Of a stretch of DNA of 42,908 nt, positions 22,532 to 31,334 are shown in pieces. How positions within the stretch are numbered: the stretch's first letter is position 1; each line of letters opens with the position of its first letter. The stretch is from an uncultured Nocardiaceae bacterium. GTDB lineage: Bacteria > Actinomycetota > Actinomycetes > Mycobacteriales > Mycobacteriaceae. The notes below the pieces were generated by a model. It did no database searches, was not told the origin of the DNA, and saw nothing but the letters and a program-made list of their open reading frames with translations. The stretch covers positions 1 through 42,908 of the forward strand of contig CAKZIX010000136.1 in assembly GCA_936936565.1 (NCBI GenBank), in the 5' to 3' direction. The position numbers were made by a program, and so were the translations under genes.

Positions 22532-23142
22532 GCGCCCGTCAGTTCGTAGAAGCCGGACGGGTCCTGCTGCCCGAACAGTCGGTACCAGGCATCCAGCGTG
22601 CCCGGCTCGTACACGTCCAGGCGCGCGAGCACCTCACGCGCGAATTCCATTGGTGCGATGCCACTTCCGGTAATCAAGTCGCCGTCCGTCACCGCCGGCT
22701 CGGCCTGATAGTGCGCTGCGCCTGTATACCCGCTGGCCTCGAGGAAGGCCGGGTCGTTGCTGGTGTGGGCGCGCTCGTCGAGCAGCCCTTCCTGCGCCAG
22801 GCCCAGCGTCGCGCCGCAGATCGCCGCGACGGGCACCCCGGCCGCCAGGAACTCACGCGCCTTCTTCGCGAACGGCGTGCCTGCGTCGCCGAACCAGTTG
22901 TTGCCGCCGGGCAAGATCAACATGACGCTGTCCTGCGGCCGCAGCTCCGCCAGCACCACGTCGGGCAGGATCCGCATCCCGCCCATCGTCGTGATCGGGT
23001 CCTTCGAGATCCCGACGGTGACCACCCGGAACGTTCCGGGTTCGCGATGCCACTCCGGATTGTTGATGTGCGCGGTGGCCGCACCCACCTCCCAGTCGGC
23101 GAGCGTGTCGTACACGGCCAGGTGAACTGTCTTCGTCGTCAT
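22528..23142 (-). CDS. DJ-1/PfpI-family protein
   Basis: 204 residues from ATG 23142. The nucleophile elbow AAICGATLGLA carries Cys109, and ADWE near the N terminus supplies the conserved Glu18 that contacts it. LILPGGNNWF is the family's 'PGG' turn and the C-terminal GDLITGSG matches the class. DJ-1/PfpI proteins include proteases, glyoxalases, isonitrile hydratases and redox sensors; this ThiJ-like form of about 200 residues cannot be assigned to one activity. It is the first gene of the DJ-1 - MarR - DUF202 - fgd1 operon, and its start codon touches the double-palindrome operator, whose AGGA serves as the ribosome site. Confidence 0.92.
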   Translation of the reverse strand: MTTKTVHLAVYDTLADWEVGAATAHINNPEWHREPGTFRVVTVGISKDPITTMGGMRILPDVVLAELRPQDSVMLILPGGNNWFGDAGTPFAKKAREFLAAGVPVAAICGATLGLAQEGLLDERAHTSNDPAFLEASGYTGAAHYQAEPAVTDGDLITGSGIAPMEFAREVLARLDVYEPGTLDAWYRLFGQQDPSGFYELTGA

Positions 23143-23177
23143 GACAGTATCCTGTCATAAATGACAGGATACTGTCA
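23142..23177. promoter_or_regulatory. Double-palindrome operator, probably for the operon's MarR protein
   Basis: Two near-palindromes, TGACAGTATCCTGTCA and TGACAGGATACTGTCA, are arranged as a perfect larger inverted repeat: 17-bp arms 23142-23158 and 23161-23177 around AA. Dyad centres are 19 bp apart, about two helical turns. The first base of the operator is the A of the DJ-1 start codon, and the AGGA ribosome site for that gene lies inside it. A TATCCT -10-like element on the minus strand is also inside. Bound protein would block both transcription and, in the DNA, any promoter reaching the DJ-1 gene; the divergent pta gene begins 67 bases away. Confidence 0.8.
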
Positions 23178-23230
23178 ATGCCCTGGCCGGTTGTGACCGA
23201 CGTTCGCCGCGCGTCTGCGAGATCACCCGA

Positions 23231-23236
23231 TAGGCT
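23231..23236 (+). promoter_or_regulatory. Predicted -10 element (TAGGCT) for pta
   Basis: TAGGCT ends 7 bases before GTG 23244, predicting a leaderless pta transcript and supporting that start over an upstream in-frame ATG at 23178, which lies just after the operator. Confidence 0.45.
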
Positions 23237-23243
23237 CGGGCCC

Positions 23244-25319
23244 GTGGCGGACGAGCAAGCATCCAGCGTTTACATCGCCTCGCCCGAGGGCGACACGGGC
23301 AAGTCGACGGTCGCACTCGGCGTCCTGCAGATGTTGTGTGCGACGACGCCGCGGGTAGGGGTGTTCCGGCCCATCGCGCGCTCGACGACGGAGCGGGACT
23401 ACATCCTCGAGCTGCTGCTCGAGCACAGCACTGCGGACATCACCTACGAGCAGGCGCTCGGCGTCAGCTACGAGCAGGTGCACGACGACCCCGACGGCGC
23501 GATCAGCGAGATTGTGGAGCGCTACAACGCGGTGGCACGGCAGTGCGACTCGGTGGTGATCATCGGCAGCGACTACACCGACATCGTCAGCCCCAGCGAA
23601 CTGCATTTCAATGCGCGCATCGCGGTGAACTGCGGTGCTCCGGTGCTGCTGACGATCAAGGGTGCCGGGCGCACGCCCACCGAGATTTTGCAGCTCGCCG
23701 AGGTGTGTGCTGCCGAATTGGCTTCGGAGAAGGCGCATTTGATGGCGATCGTGGCCAACCGCTGCGACGCCGGCGCACTCGACGAGATCCGTGCGGCGCT
23801 GGAGCCCATGGGTGTGCCGCGCTGGGCGCTGCCCGAAGTGCCATTGCTGATGGCGCCGACGATGGCCGAACTGCAGGCGGCGATGGGTGCCGAGCTCTAC
23901 AGCGGCGACCCCGAATTGCTTGGGCGCGAGGCGCTGTCGGTGATGGTCGGCGGCATGACGGCCGAACACATTCTGGAGCGGCTCACCGAGGGCGTGGCCG
24001 TGATCGCGCCCGGCGATCGCTCCGACGTGCTGTTGTCGCTGGTCAATGCGCATGAGGCGGAAGGGTTTCCGTCGCTGGCCGGCATCATCATGAACGGCGG
24101 GATGCGGCCGCACCCGGCGATTGCCAAGCTGGTGGCGGGGTTGAAGCCGCGGCTGCCGATCCTCACCACCGAGCTGGGAACCTTCGACACCGCCAGCGCG
24201 GCCGCGAAGACCCGCGGCCGGGTGGCCATCGGTTCGCTGCGCAAAGTGGATACGGCGCTGGCTCTCATGGAGCAACATGTCGACGAGCGAGAGCTGTTGG
24301 CCCGCATCGACGTTGCGATCCCGTCGGTGGTCACGCCGCAGATGTTCGAGTACCAGCTCATCGAGCGCGCCCGCGGCGACCGCAAGCACATCGTGCTTCC
24401 CGAAGGTGACGACGACCGGATTCTGCGTGCGGCCGGGCGCGTGCTGCGCCGCCAGATCGCGGATCTGACGATTCTCGGTGACGAGTCCGCGATCCGGGCC
24501 CGGGCCGCCGAATTGGGCGTAGACCTCAGTGCCGCAAACGTGTTGAACCCGGTCGGGGCCGAGCAGATCGACGGCTTCGCCGCGCAGTACGCGGAACTGC
24601 GCGCGCACAAGGGCATGACGCTCGAGCGTGCCCGCGAGGTGATGACCGATATCTCCTACTTCGCAACCATGATGGTGTTCAACGGGATTGCCGACGGCAT
24701 GGTGTCGGGAGCGGCGCACACGACCGCGCACACCATCCGGCCTTCCTTCGAGATCGTGAAGACCGAACCGGGCGTGTCGACGGTGTCCAGTGTGTTCCTG
24801 ATGTGCCTGGCCGACCGGGTGCTCGCCTATGGCGACTGCGCCGTGGTGCCCGATCCGACGTCGGAACAGCTTGCCGACATTGCGATTTCGTCGGCGAGCA
24901 CCGCCGCGCGGTTCGGCATCGAGCCGCGGATCGCGATGCTGTCGTACTCGACGGGTGATTCCGGGTCCGGCGCCGACGTCGACAAGGTGCGGGCCGCGAC
25001 CGCGTTGGTGCGCGAACGGCGCCCGGATCTGTTGGTGGAAGGCCCGATTCAGTACGACGCCGCGATCGAGCCGACGGTGGCGAACAAGAAGCTGCCGGAT
25101 TCCGAAGTGGCCGGCCGCGCAACGGTTTTCATCTTCCCGGATCTGAACACCGGCAACAACACCTACAAGGCGGTGCAGCGCTCCGCCGGGGCGATCGCGG
25201 TCGGACCGGTGCTGCAGGGCCTGCGCAAGCCGGTCAACGACCTGTCCCGCGGCGCGCTCGTGCAGGACATCGTGAACACGGTCGCCATCACCGCGATCCA
25301 GGCGCAGGGCCTCGGATGA
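23244..25319 (+). CDS. pta: Phosphate acetyltransferase (long, P-loop-containing form)
   Basis: 691 residues from GTG 23244. It converts acetyl-CoA and phosphate to acetyl phosphate and CoA, the step before acetate kinase. Domains in order: an N-terminal DRTGG/BioD-like P-loop domain (ASPEGDTGKSTVALG near residue 10, to about 220), a DRTGG domain (about 230-340), and the catalytic PTA domain (about 360-690) with VLPEGDDDRIL, DGMVSGAAHTTAHTIRP, MLSYSTGDSGSGAD and FPDLNTGNNTYKAVQR. The sequence follows M. tuberculosis Pta closely from memory and the length matches (about 690). It is followed after 103 bases by ackA on the same strand; the divergent neighbour is the MarR-controlled DJ-1 operon. 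Confidence 0.96.
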   Translation: MADEQASSVYIASPEGDTGKSTVALGVLQMLCATTPRVGVFRPIARSTTERDYILELLLEHSTADITYEQALGVSYEQVHDDPDGAISEIVERYNAVARQCDSVVIIGSDYTDIVSPSELHFNARIAVNCGAPVLLTIKGAGRTPTEILQLAEVCAAELASEKAHLMAIVANRCDAGALDEIRAALEPMGVPRWALPEVPLLMAPTMAELQAAMGAELYSGDPELLGREALSVMVGGMTAEHILERLTEGVAVIAPGDRSDVLLSLVNAHEAEGFPSLAGIIMNGGMRPHPAIAKLVAGLKPRLPILTTELGTFDTASAAAKTRGRVAIGSLRKVDTALALMEQHVDERELLARIDVAIPSVVTPQMFEYQLIERARGDRKHIVLPEGDDDRILRAAGRVLRRQIADLTILGDESAIRARAAELGVDLSAANVLNPVGAEQIDGFAAQYAELRAHKGMTLERAREVMTDISYFATMMVFNGIADGMVSGAAHTTAHTIRPSFEIVKTEPGVSTVSSVFLMCLADRVLAYGDCAVVPDPTSEQLADIAISSASTAARFGIEPRIAMLSYSTGDSGSGADVDKVRAATALVRERRPDLLVEGPIQYDAAIEPTVANKKLPDSEVAGRATVFIFPDLNTGNNTYKAVQRSAGAIAVGPVLQGLRKPVNDLSRGALVQDIVNTVAITAIQAQGLG

Positions 25320-25321
25320 GC

Positions 25322-25381
25322 GTGATCATGGAGCTTGTTCCGCGAAGGCCCAGCTCGCGCCGAACCGAAGTCCATGATCAC
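25322..25381. repeat. 11-bp inverted repeat between pta and ackA
   Basis: GTGATCATGGA (25322-25332) and TCCATGATCAC (25371-25381) are perfect complements separated by 38 bases, and a third CATGATCAC occurs at 25395-25403. The first starts just after the pta stop. It could be an RNA stem between the two genes or a multi-site operator; no T tract follows. Confidence 0.5.
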
Positions 25382-25422
25382 CGCGGCGCGCGTGCATGAT
25401 CACCGAAGAGGAGTCGATGACG

Positions 25423-26616
25423 ATGCAGACCGCAGATCCGGTATTGGTGCTCAACTCCGGATCGTCGTCCATCAAATACCAACTGGTGCAGCCGGATACC
25501 GGTGAGGCGCTGGCGACGGGGCTGGTCGAGCGCATCGGCGAGCCGGAGGGCCTGATCCGGCACGTATGCGGCGACCGCGAGCTCGAGCACGTCGGGCCGA
25601 TCACCGATCACGCGCAAGGCCTGGAGCGGGCGTTCGGCATGTTCGCCGAGACGGGGTACGACCTCGCGGCATCCGCATTGACCGCCGTCGGGCACCGGGT
25701 CGTGCACGGCGGCGAGGTGTTCTACGAGCCGACGCTGATCACCGACACCGTCGTCGAGACCATCGACAAGCTGTCCGCCCTGGCTCCGCTGCACAATCCG
25801 GCCAACGTCGTCGGGATCGTCAGCGCCCGTACGCTGCTGCCGCAGGTGCCGCACGTCGCCGTGTTCGATACGGCCTTCTTTCACGATCTGCCCGCGGCGG
25901 CGCGCACCTACGCGATCGACGCCGAAGTGAGTGCCGCCCATGGGATTCGACGCTATGGATTTCACGGCACATCGCACGAGTACGTAGCGGCGAAAGCCAG
26001 CGAATTCCTGGGCCGTGAGCTGAATCAGATCGTGCTGCATCTGGGCAACGGAGCCTCGGCCTCGGCTGTCCAGGCCGGCCGGCCGATCGACACCTCGCTG
26101 GGCTTCACGCCCGTCGAAGGGCTGGTGATGGGCACCCGGTCCGGCGACATCGACGCCGGAATCCTGTTCCACCTGAACCGGACCGCGGGATACGACGTGG
26201 ACGCGCTGGATCAGCTGCTCAACCGCCGCTCCGGGCTGAAGGGCATGTCGGGTGTCAACGACTTCCGCGAGTTGCAGCGGCTCATCGACGCGGGGGACGC
26301 GGCGGCCAAGCTCGCCTACGACGTCTACATTCACCGGCTGCGCCGCTACGTCGGCGCGTACCTGATCGCGCTGGGCAGCGCCGACGCCATCGTGTTCACC
26401 GCCGGTGTCGGCGAGAACAGCACTCAGGTCCGCGCCGACGCCATGGCGGGCCTGGAACGCTTCGGCATCGCCGTCGACCCGGAGCGAAACGCGGTGCGCA
26501 CCAAGGAACCTCGCGTCATCTCACCTGACGGTGCCGACACCGCGGTGCTGGTGGTCCCGACCAACGAGGAGCTCGCGATCGCCCGCAAGGCCGTCGCCGT
26601 TGCGCGTGCGGAGTGA
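25423..26616 (+). CDS. ackA: Acetate kinase
   Basis: 397 residues from ATG 25423, chosen because GAAGAGGAG ends 9 bases before it; ATG 25417 (two codons earlier) and ATG 25396 are possible. It makes ATP and acetate from acetyl phosphate and ADP. Sugar-kinase/Hsp70-fold signatures are VLVLNSGSSSIKYQL at the N terminus, VGHRVVHGG with the acetate-site residues, FDTAFFHDLP, YGFHGTSHEYV with the phosphoryl-transfer His, HLGNGASASAV, and VFTAGVGENS near the C terminus. Length is typical (about 390-400). It is co-directional with pta and ends 2 bases before the convergent pknG stop. Confidence 0.97.
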   Translation: MQTADPVLVLNSGSSSIKYQLVQPDTGEALATGLVERIGEPEGLIRHVCGDRELEHVGPITDHAQGLERAFGMFAETGYDLAASALTAVGHRVVHGGEVFYEPTLITDTVVETIDKLSALAPLHNPANVVGIVSARTLLPQVPHVAVFDTAFFHDLPAAARTYAIDAEVSAAHGIRRYGFHGTSHEYVAAKASEFLGRELNQIVLHLGNGASASAVQAGRPIDTSLGFTPVEGLVMGTRSGDIDAGILFHLNRTAGYDVDALDQLLNRRSGLKGMSGVNDFRELQRLIDAGDAAAKLAYDVYIHRLRRYVGAYLIALGSADAIVFTAGVGENSTQVRADAMAGLERFGIAVDPERNAVRTKEPRVISPDGADTAVLVVPTNEELAIARKAVAVARAE

Positions 26617-26617
26617 A

Positions 26618-28906
26618 TCAGCGCCAGGTGCGCGGGCGCACCGCGTTGGCCAGATCGACGAGCGCGTAGCGGTGTGCGCGGCCCGGGGCGCCGCGAGCCA
26701 GGGTGCGCAGCACGGCTTCCAGGCCGAGCCGTAGCCCGATCTCTTGGAAGGGTACGTCCAGGATCGGTTGCGGCCCTGGGGTGTTGCCCGTGGCGAGCCA
26801 TTCGAGGGCACGGCCGAGGACCACGGCCTTGACTTGTGGGGCGCGGCCCTCGTCGGCGGGTAGTTGGGCGACGCGCCGGGCCGCGGACCGTAGATCGGCT
26901 TCGGTGATGTCGTCGATGGGCCGGTCCTGCAACAGGATCAGCACGCCGGTCATCCGGGCGACGGTGAAATGCCGTGAGGTGGCGGGGACTTCGTCCAGCA
27001 CGGCGACTGCGTCGGCGCGGTTGCCGTTGCGGGTGAGCTGGCGCGCCAGCCCGAACGCGGCGCTCACCACGCCGTGGTCGGTCCGCCACACGGTGCGGTA
27101 GAACCGCTCGGCGTAGTGGCACCACTGTTGCGGATCCTCCGAATCCCATTCCTGCAGAATGAGTTCGGCGGTAGCGGCGAGCGCCAGTTTGGGGGCGATC
27201 TCGCCGGGCAGCGCGCGCAGCACGGCGTCGAAGCTGCTGAACGCGTCTTCGTACTGGCCGCGCAGCAGCGCCGAAAGCCCTTGATACCAACTCACTTTCC
27301 ACGATTCGGTGGCCAGCCGCCGGAGCCGGGTGTCCATCGCGGCGTGGTCGGAGAGGTCCAGGTACGCCTTCACCTCGGCGAGGGTGAGTTCGAGTTCGGC
27401 GGACACGTCGGCGCGTTCGCGCGCGTGGCGCAGCGAATCGAGGGTCTGGTGCGGCTCGGTGTGCACCGCGCCGGCGATCAGCGGCGCGCTCGGGTCGGCC
27501 GGGTCGACGAGTGGCACCGGCAGCGCATGCGCCACCTGCCGGGCCGTCATGTGCTGCGGCCGGGCCACCCCGTCGGCGAAGGTGTCGGTCTGTGCCACCG
27601 CCTCGTCGGTGCCGAAGCTGGTCCGCTGTGGGCTGAAAGCTGTTGACAGCGAAGGGCGTTCGAGACCTGACTCGGTGGCCAGAATTTCGCGCAGCACGCC
27701 GGAGGCCTGGCCGGCCAGCTCCTGCGCCGAGCCGAACCGGCGCAGCGGATCGGGGTCGGTGGCGCGCTCGAGCAGGCGGTAGAAGAACTCGTACTTGGCG
27801 AGCAACGGCTCGTCGTGCGGGCTGGGCAGCCCGTCGTCGTAGCGGCCGTGGTGCATCGGCATGTGCAGGGTGAGCACGGCCAGCGTGCGCCCGACGGTGT
27901 AGATGTCGGAGGCGACCGTGGGGCCGGTCTTGACGATCTCCGGCGCTTGGAAACCCGGTGTGCCGTAGAGGTTTCCGTACGATTCCAGGCCCGAGACCGC
28001 GCCCAGGTCGATGAGCTTGACCGAATCCTCGGTGAGCATCACGTTGTCGGGCTTGAGATCGTTGTAGGCCAGGCCCACCGAATGTAGATAGCCAAGGGCG
28101 GGAAGCACTTCCAGCAGGTACGCGATCGCTTCGGTGACCGGAATGGGGTCCGGTTTGCGGGTGCCGAGCACGTCTTTGAGCGAGCGTCCGCCGACGTACT
28201 CCATGACGATGTACCCCATCGGGGTGCCGTCCGGATGCGGATGCTCGACGAAGTTGTGGATCTTGACGATGCTCGGGTGCTCGAGTTCGGCCAGGAACTG
28301 CCGCTCGGCGGCGGCCACCGCCTGCGCCTCGGCGTCACCGAAATGCAACAGGCCCTTGAGCACCACCCAGCGATCGCTGACGTTGCGGTCGATGGCCAGG
28401 TAGATCCAGCCGAGCCCGCCGTGGGCGATGCAGCCCTGCACCTCGTACTGGCCGGCCACCATGTCGCCCTCGTGCAGTTGCGGGCGAAAGTCGAAGGGGG
28501 CGCCGCAGTTCGGGCAAATCCCGGCGTTCGGCCCGGGCCCGGTCGGGCTGGTGCGCCCGACCGGCTTGCCGCATTTCCAGCAAAACCGCTTGCCTTCGGC
28601 GACAACGGGATTGGACATCACCGCGGTTTTGGGATCCACCGGCGCGATGGCCGGCACCTCGACGAGCCCGCCGCCGAGCAGCCGGGAGGTGGGCCGCGAG
28701 CGCACCGTGCGTGCGCTGCGTCCGGAGCCGCGCGCGGTGACCGCCGTGGGATTCGAATCGCGGGTGGTCGCAACGGTTCTCGGGCGCTGCGTGGCCTGGG
28801 TGGCCAGCGGTCGACGGGTGGCCGCAGTGTCCTCGGTAGCGGGCCGGGGCCGCTGCGTGACCTGGGTACCCACCGGCTGCATCTGCGTGGCTTGCTCGTC
28901 TGCCAC
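26618..28906 (-). CDS. pknG: Protein kinase G (rubredoxin - kinase - TPR)
   Basis: 762 residues from GTG 28906, with GAGGA 6 bases upstream inside the end of glnH. Domains in order: a disordered, Thr-rich N terminus (1-100) that offers autophosphorylation sites; a rubredoxin-like metal site with CWKC and CPNC pairs (Cys109, 112, 131, 134, each +3 relative to the M. tuberculosis numbering I recall); a soluble kinase with Lys184, the non-RD catalytic loop YNDLKPDN, and IDLGAVS at the DFG position; and C-terminal TPR repeats (from about 500). PknG phosphorylates the FHA protein GarA and so controls 2-oxoglutarate and glutamate flux. Together with glnH and glnX upstream it forms the amino-acid sensing operon. 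Spacing to glnH is two bases. Confidence 0.97.
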   Translation of the reverse strand: MADEQATQMQPVGTQVTQRPRPATEDTAATRRPLATQATQRPRTVATTRDSNPTAVTARGSGRSARTVRSRPTSRLLGGGLVEVPAIAPVDPKTAVMSNPVVAEGKRFCWKCGKPVGRTSPTGPGPNAGICPNCGAPFDFRPQLHEGDMVAGQYEVQGCIAHGGLGWIYLAIDRNVSDRWVVLKGLLHFGDAEAQAVAAAERQFLAELEHPSIVKIHNFVEHPHPDGTPMGYIVMEYVGGRSLKDVLGTRKPDPIPVTEAIAYLLEVLPALGYLHSVGLAYNDLKPDNVMLTEDSVKLIDLGAVSGLESYGNLYGTPGFQAPEIVKTGPTVASDIYTVGRTLAVLTLHMPMHHGRYDDGLPSPHDEPLLAKYEFFYRLLERATDPDPLRRFGSAQELAGQASGVLREILATESGLERPSLSTAFSPQRTSFGTDEAVAQTDTFADGVARPQHMTARQVAHALPVPLVDPADPSAPLIAGAVHTEPHQTLDSLRHARERADVSAELELTLAEVKAYLDLSDHAAMDTRLRRLATESWKVSWYQGLSALLRGQYEDAFSSFDAVLRALPGEIAPKLALAATAELILQEWDSEDPQQWCHYAERFYRTVWRTDHGVVSAAFGLARQLTRNGNRADAVAVLDEVPATSRHFTVARMTGVLILLQDRPIDDITEADLRSAARRVAQLPADEGRAPQVKAVVLGRALEWLATGNTPGPQPILDVPFQEIGLRLGLEAVLRTLARGAPGRAHRYALVDLANAVRPRTWR

Positions 28907-28908
28907 GA

Positions 28909-29868
28909 TCAGTCCTCGTACCGGGGCGGTGGCGGGCCGGGGGACGGGCCGAGCACGCTGAGCCAGCGGGTGTAGCTGGTGTTCCAGGTGCCGTCCACCC
29001 GCACCCGTTCGAGGGTGTTGTTGACGAATCGGACGACGTCGTCGTTGCCTTTGGGCACGCCGACACCGTACGGCTCGTCGCTGATCGGCTCGCCCACGAC
29101 CTCGAGGTAGGGATCCTGCGCGGCCAGCCCCGCGAGAATCGCGTCGTCGGTGCTGATCGCGTCGACCTGGCGCTGCTGCAGCACCACCAGGCAGTCGGCC
29201 CAGTACGGCACGGTGAGAATCGCCGCGGCAGGCTGCATCTGCTGCATGCGCTGCAGCGACGTGGTGCCCTTCACGATGCACACCCGCTTGCCCGCGAGGT
29301 CCTCGATGCCGCTGATGCCCGAACCGCTCATCGTCAGCACCCGCTGGCTGGCCTGGTAGTACACCGTGGAGAACGACACCCGTTTGCGCCGTTCGCACGT
29401 GATGGTCATGGTCTTGACGACGATGTCGACGAGACGACCCTCCAGGGCGGCCTCCCGGTCCGCCGAGCCGAGAATGCGGAACTCGACGCGTTCCCGGTCG
29501 CCGAACAGGTCGCGCGCCACCTCTTTGGCGATGTCGACGTCGAATCCTTCGATCCGGCCGGTGACCGGATCGCGGAAGCTGAACAGATTGCTGCCGGTGT
29601 CCAGTCCGACAACCAGGCGCCCGCGGGCCCGGATGGCGTCCAGGGCCGGACCGCGCGCGGCGAGCCGTTCCGGCGCCGGACGCAGGCTCGCCGTCGGGTC
29701 GGTGCAGGTCGGGTTGCGGTCCGGGGTCGCGCTCGGCGCCACGGCGGGCTCGGCTCGGGCGGGCAGCGGCGGCTCGGTGTAGTGCACCGGCGGACCGGAC
29801 GGCTCGGTGCTGGTGCCGGAACAGCCGGCCAGTACGAGGGCGGTCAACACCACGGCGAGGCGGTTCAT
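28909..29868 (-). CDS. glnH: Glutamine/aspartate-binding lipoprotein
   Basis: 319 residues from ATG 29868, overlapping the glnX stop (ATGA). A lipoprotein signal ends in LVLAGC (Cys16), so the mature protein is anchored outside the membrane. After a proline-rich linker the periplasmic-binding fold begins at GRLVVGLDTGSNLFSFRDP and includes EGFDVDIAKEVARDLFG, the solute-binding protein family 3 signature, then VCIVKGTTSLQRM and PYGVGVPKGNDD. In mycobacteria GlnH binds aspartate, glutamate or asparagine-like ligands and passes the signal to GlnX and PknG. No ABC permease gene is adjacent, which supports a sensing rather than transport role. Confidence 0.95.
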   Translation of the reverse strand: MNRLAVVLTALVLAGCSGTSTEPSGPPVHYTEPPLPARAEPAVAPSATPDRNPTCTDPTASLRPAPERLAARGPALDAIRARGRLVVGLDTGSNLFSFRDPVTGRIEGFDVDIAKEVARDLFGDRERVEFRILGSADREAALEGRLVDIVVKTMTITCERRKRVSFSTVYYQASQRVLTMSGSGISGIEDLAGKRVCIVKGTTSLQRMQQMQPAAAILTVPYWADCLVVLQQRQVDAISTDDAILAGLAAQDPYLEVVGEPISDEPYGVGVPKGNDDVVRFVNNTLERVRVDGTWNTSYTRWLSVLGPSPGPPPPRYED

Positions 29869-31238
29869 CGGTACTCCCGCAGCCGCGGCCAGAGCCCGAA
29901 TGCCACCGCCACCACCGCGACGCACGCGAGCAGCACGGACCCGGTGCCGAGCATGTGCAGGGCGCTGGCCGCGCGCGAGAGGTTGGTGCGCAGTTCGTCG
30001 CGGTCCACGGCGATGCCGCGCTCGAGCGCGGAGTCGAGCTCGGCGACCGCGGCCGCGGAATCGCTCGGCCCGGCGCCCACCGCCACCTTCGAGGCACCCA
30101 GGAAGTCACCGGCGTTCAGCGCGTCGTTCATGCGTTTGTGCGACTGCGCCCAGCGCGTCTGCGCGTCGCGGGCGATCGCGACGTCGCCGCCGCCGGCGAT
30201 GTCGGACGGGAATTCTGCGAGCAGCGTCCGCAGCCGGGCGAAGTCTTCGTCGAACATCACGTCGTAGTCGCCCGAGGTGTCGCGCCGGGCCAGTTTCAAG
30301 GTTTCGTCCGAGCGGGCCTGCTGGGCCAGGATCCGCGCCTGGGTGAGCGTGGTGAGCGGCCGGGTGCCCTCGTCGAGCGCGTGATCGGTGGTGGCCGCCG
30401 AGATGGCGCCGGCGACCGCGGACCAGATCAGCAGGGCGCTCATGGCCGTGGTGGCCACGAGCAGGCTGACACTGAACACGCGCCGCCAGCGCCGCGTGAT
30501 GTAGATCTGCGCGGCGATCAGCGCGGCGACCGCGGCCACGATCAGTACCAGCGCCAGCCACGGCGGTTGCACGACCCGCTCCTGTGCGGCGATGACCTGC
30601 GCCGACTGGCGGGCGTGCAACTCGTCGGCCATCGGCAGGATCTTCGCTTGCATCAGCGTGGACGCCTCGGCGAGGTAGGCGGTGCCCACCGGATAGCCGA
30701 TCCGGTTGTTGGTGCGCGCGGTCTCCACGAGCCCGGTGTAGACCGGCAGCTGGGTGGCGATGCCGCCGAGCAGTGCACGGATCTGCGGGTCGGTGGAGCC
30801 CGAGCCGACAGCCAGCGCCGCAGACGCTTCGCCGATGGCCTGGGTGTAGCGGTCGCGCACGTCCTTCGGCTCGATGCCGCCGGATATGAAACCCGTCGCG
30901 GCGGCCGCGTCCGCGACCGACAGCGAGACGTAGAGCCGCTGCGCGGAGTTCGCGAACGGCTCGGTCTCGGTCATCAGGGTGTCGAGGGTGTGTTGCCGGT
31001 CCACGGCGGCGGCCGCGGTGACGCCGCCGGCCAGCAGGCACATGGCCACGACGAGCGCGGCGATACCGAGCAGTTTGGCCGGGGACGACCGCACGAAGAA
31101 GGCGAGATTGCCCGAGTCGGCATGCTGGCGGACCAGCGCCGCCGCAACCTTCGGGGAGATGGTGCCCAGGTGTGGCGCCTGGGCACGCGCGGGCACGGGC
31201 GGTGTCACGGCGGCGCGCGCAGCGACCGGGGGTGTCAC
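29865..31238 (-). CDS. glnX: Membrane signal transducer of the GlnH-PknG system
   Basis: 457 residues from GTG 31238, with GGAGGTG about 8 bases upstream. Four membrane segments are visible: residues about 56-79 (KLLGIAALVVAMCLLAGG), WLALVLIVAAVAALIAAQIYI, VFSVSLLVATTAMSALLIW, and the C-terminal LGTGSVLLACVAVVAVAFGL. Two helical outer domains lie between segments 1-2 and 3-4, like chemoreceptor-type sensor bundles. Position, orientation and overlap with glnH match Rv0412c-Rv0411c-Rv0410c as I recall them. Its role is to receive the state of GlnH outside and signal to PknG inside; how it contacts PknG is not visible in the sequence. Confidence 0.92.
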   Translation of the reverse strand: MTPPVAARAAVTPPVPARAQAPHLGTISPKVAAALVRQHADSGNLAFFVRSSPAKLLGIAALVVAMCLLAGGVTAAAAVDRQHTLDTLMTETEPFANSAQRLYVSLSVADAAAATGFISGGIEPKDVRDRYTQAIGEASAALAVGSGSTDPQIRALLGGIATQLPVYTGLVETARTNNRIGYPVGTAYLAEASTLMQAKILPMADELHARQSAQVIAAQERVVQPPWLALVLIVAAVAALIAAQIYITRRWRRVFSVSLLVATTAMSALLIWSAVAGAISAATTDHALDEGTRPLTTLTQARILAQQARSDETLKLARRDTSGDYDVMFDEDFARLRTLLAEFPSDIAGGGDVAIARDAQTRWAQSHKRMNDALNAGDFLGASKVAVGAGPSDSAAAVAELDSALERGIAVDRDELRTNLSRAASALHMLGTGSVLLACVAVVAVAFGLWPRLREYR

Positions 31239-31334
31239 CGGCTACACCTCCATGATTCGTGCCTGGCGAACAGAGAATTCTATTGTGGTGGCACTGGGCG
31301 TGCGTGGGGTGAATTCGGATAGGACGAAGTCGAG

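Noticed and set aside
28907..30109. Upstream extension of the pknG frame through glnH
   Set aside because: The extension is out of frame with the lipoprotein GlnH and is low complexity; the pknG GTG at 28906 has a good ribosome site.
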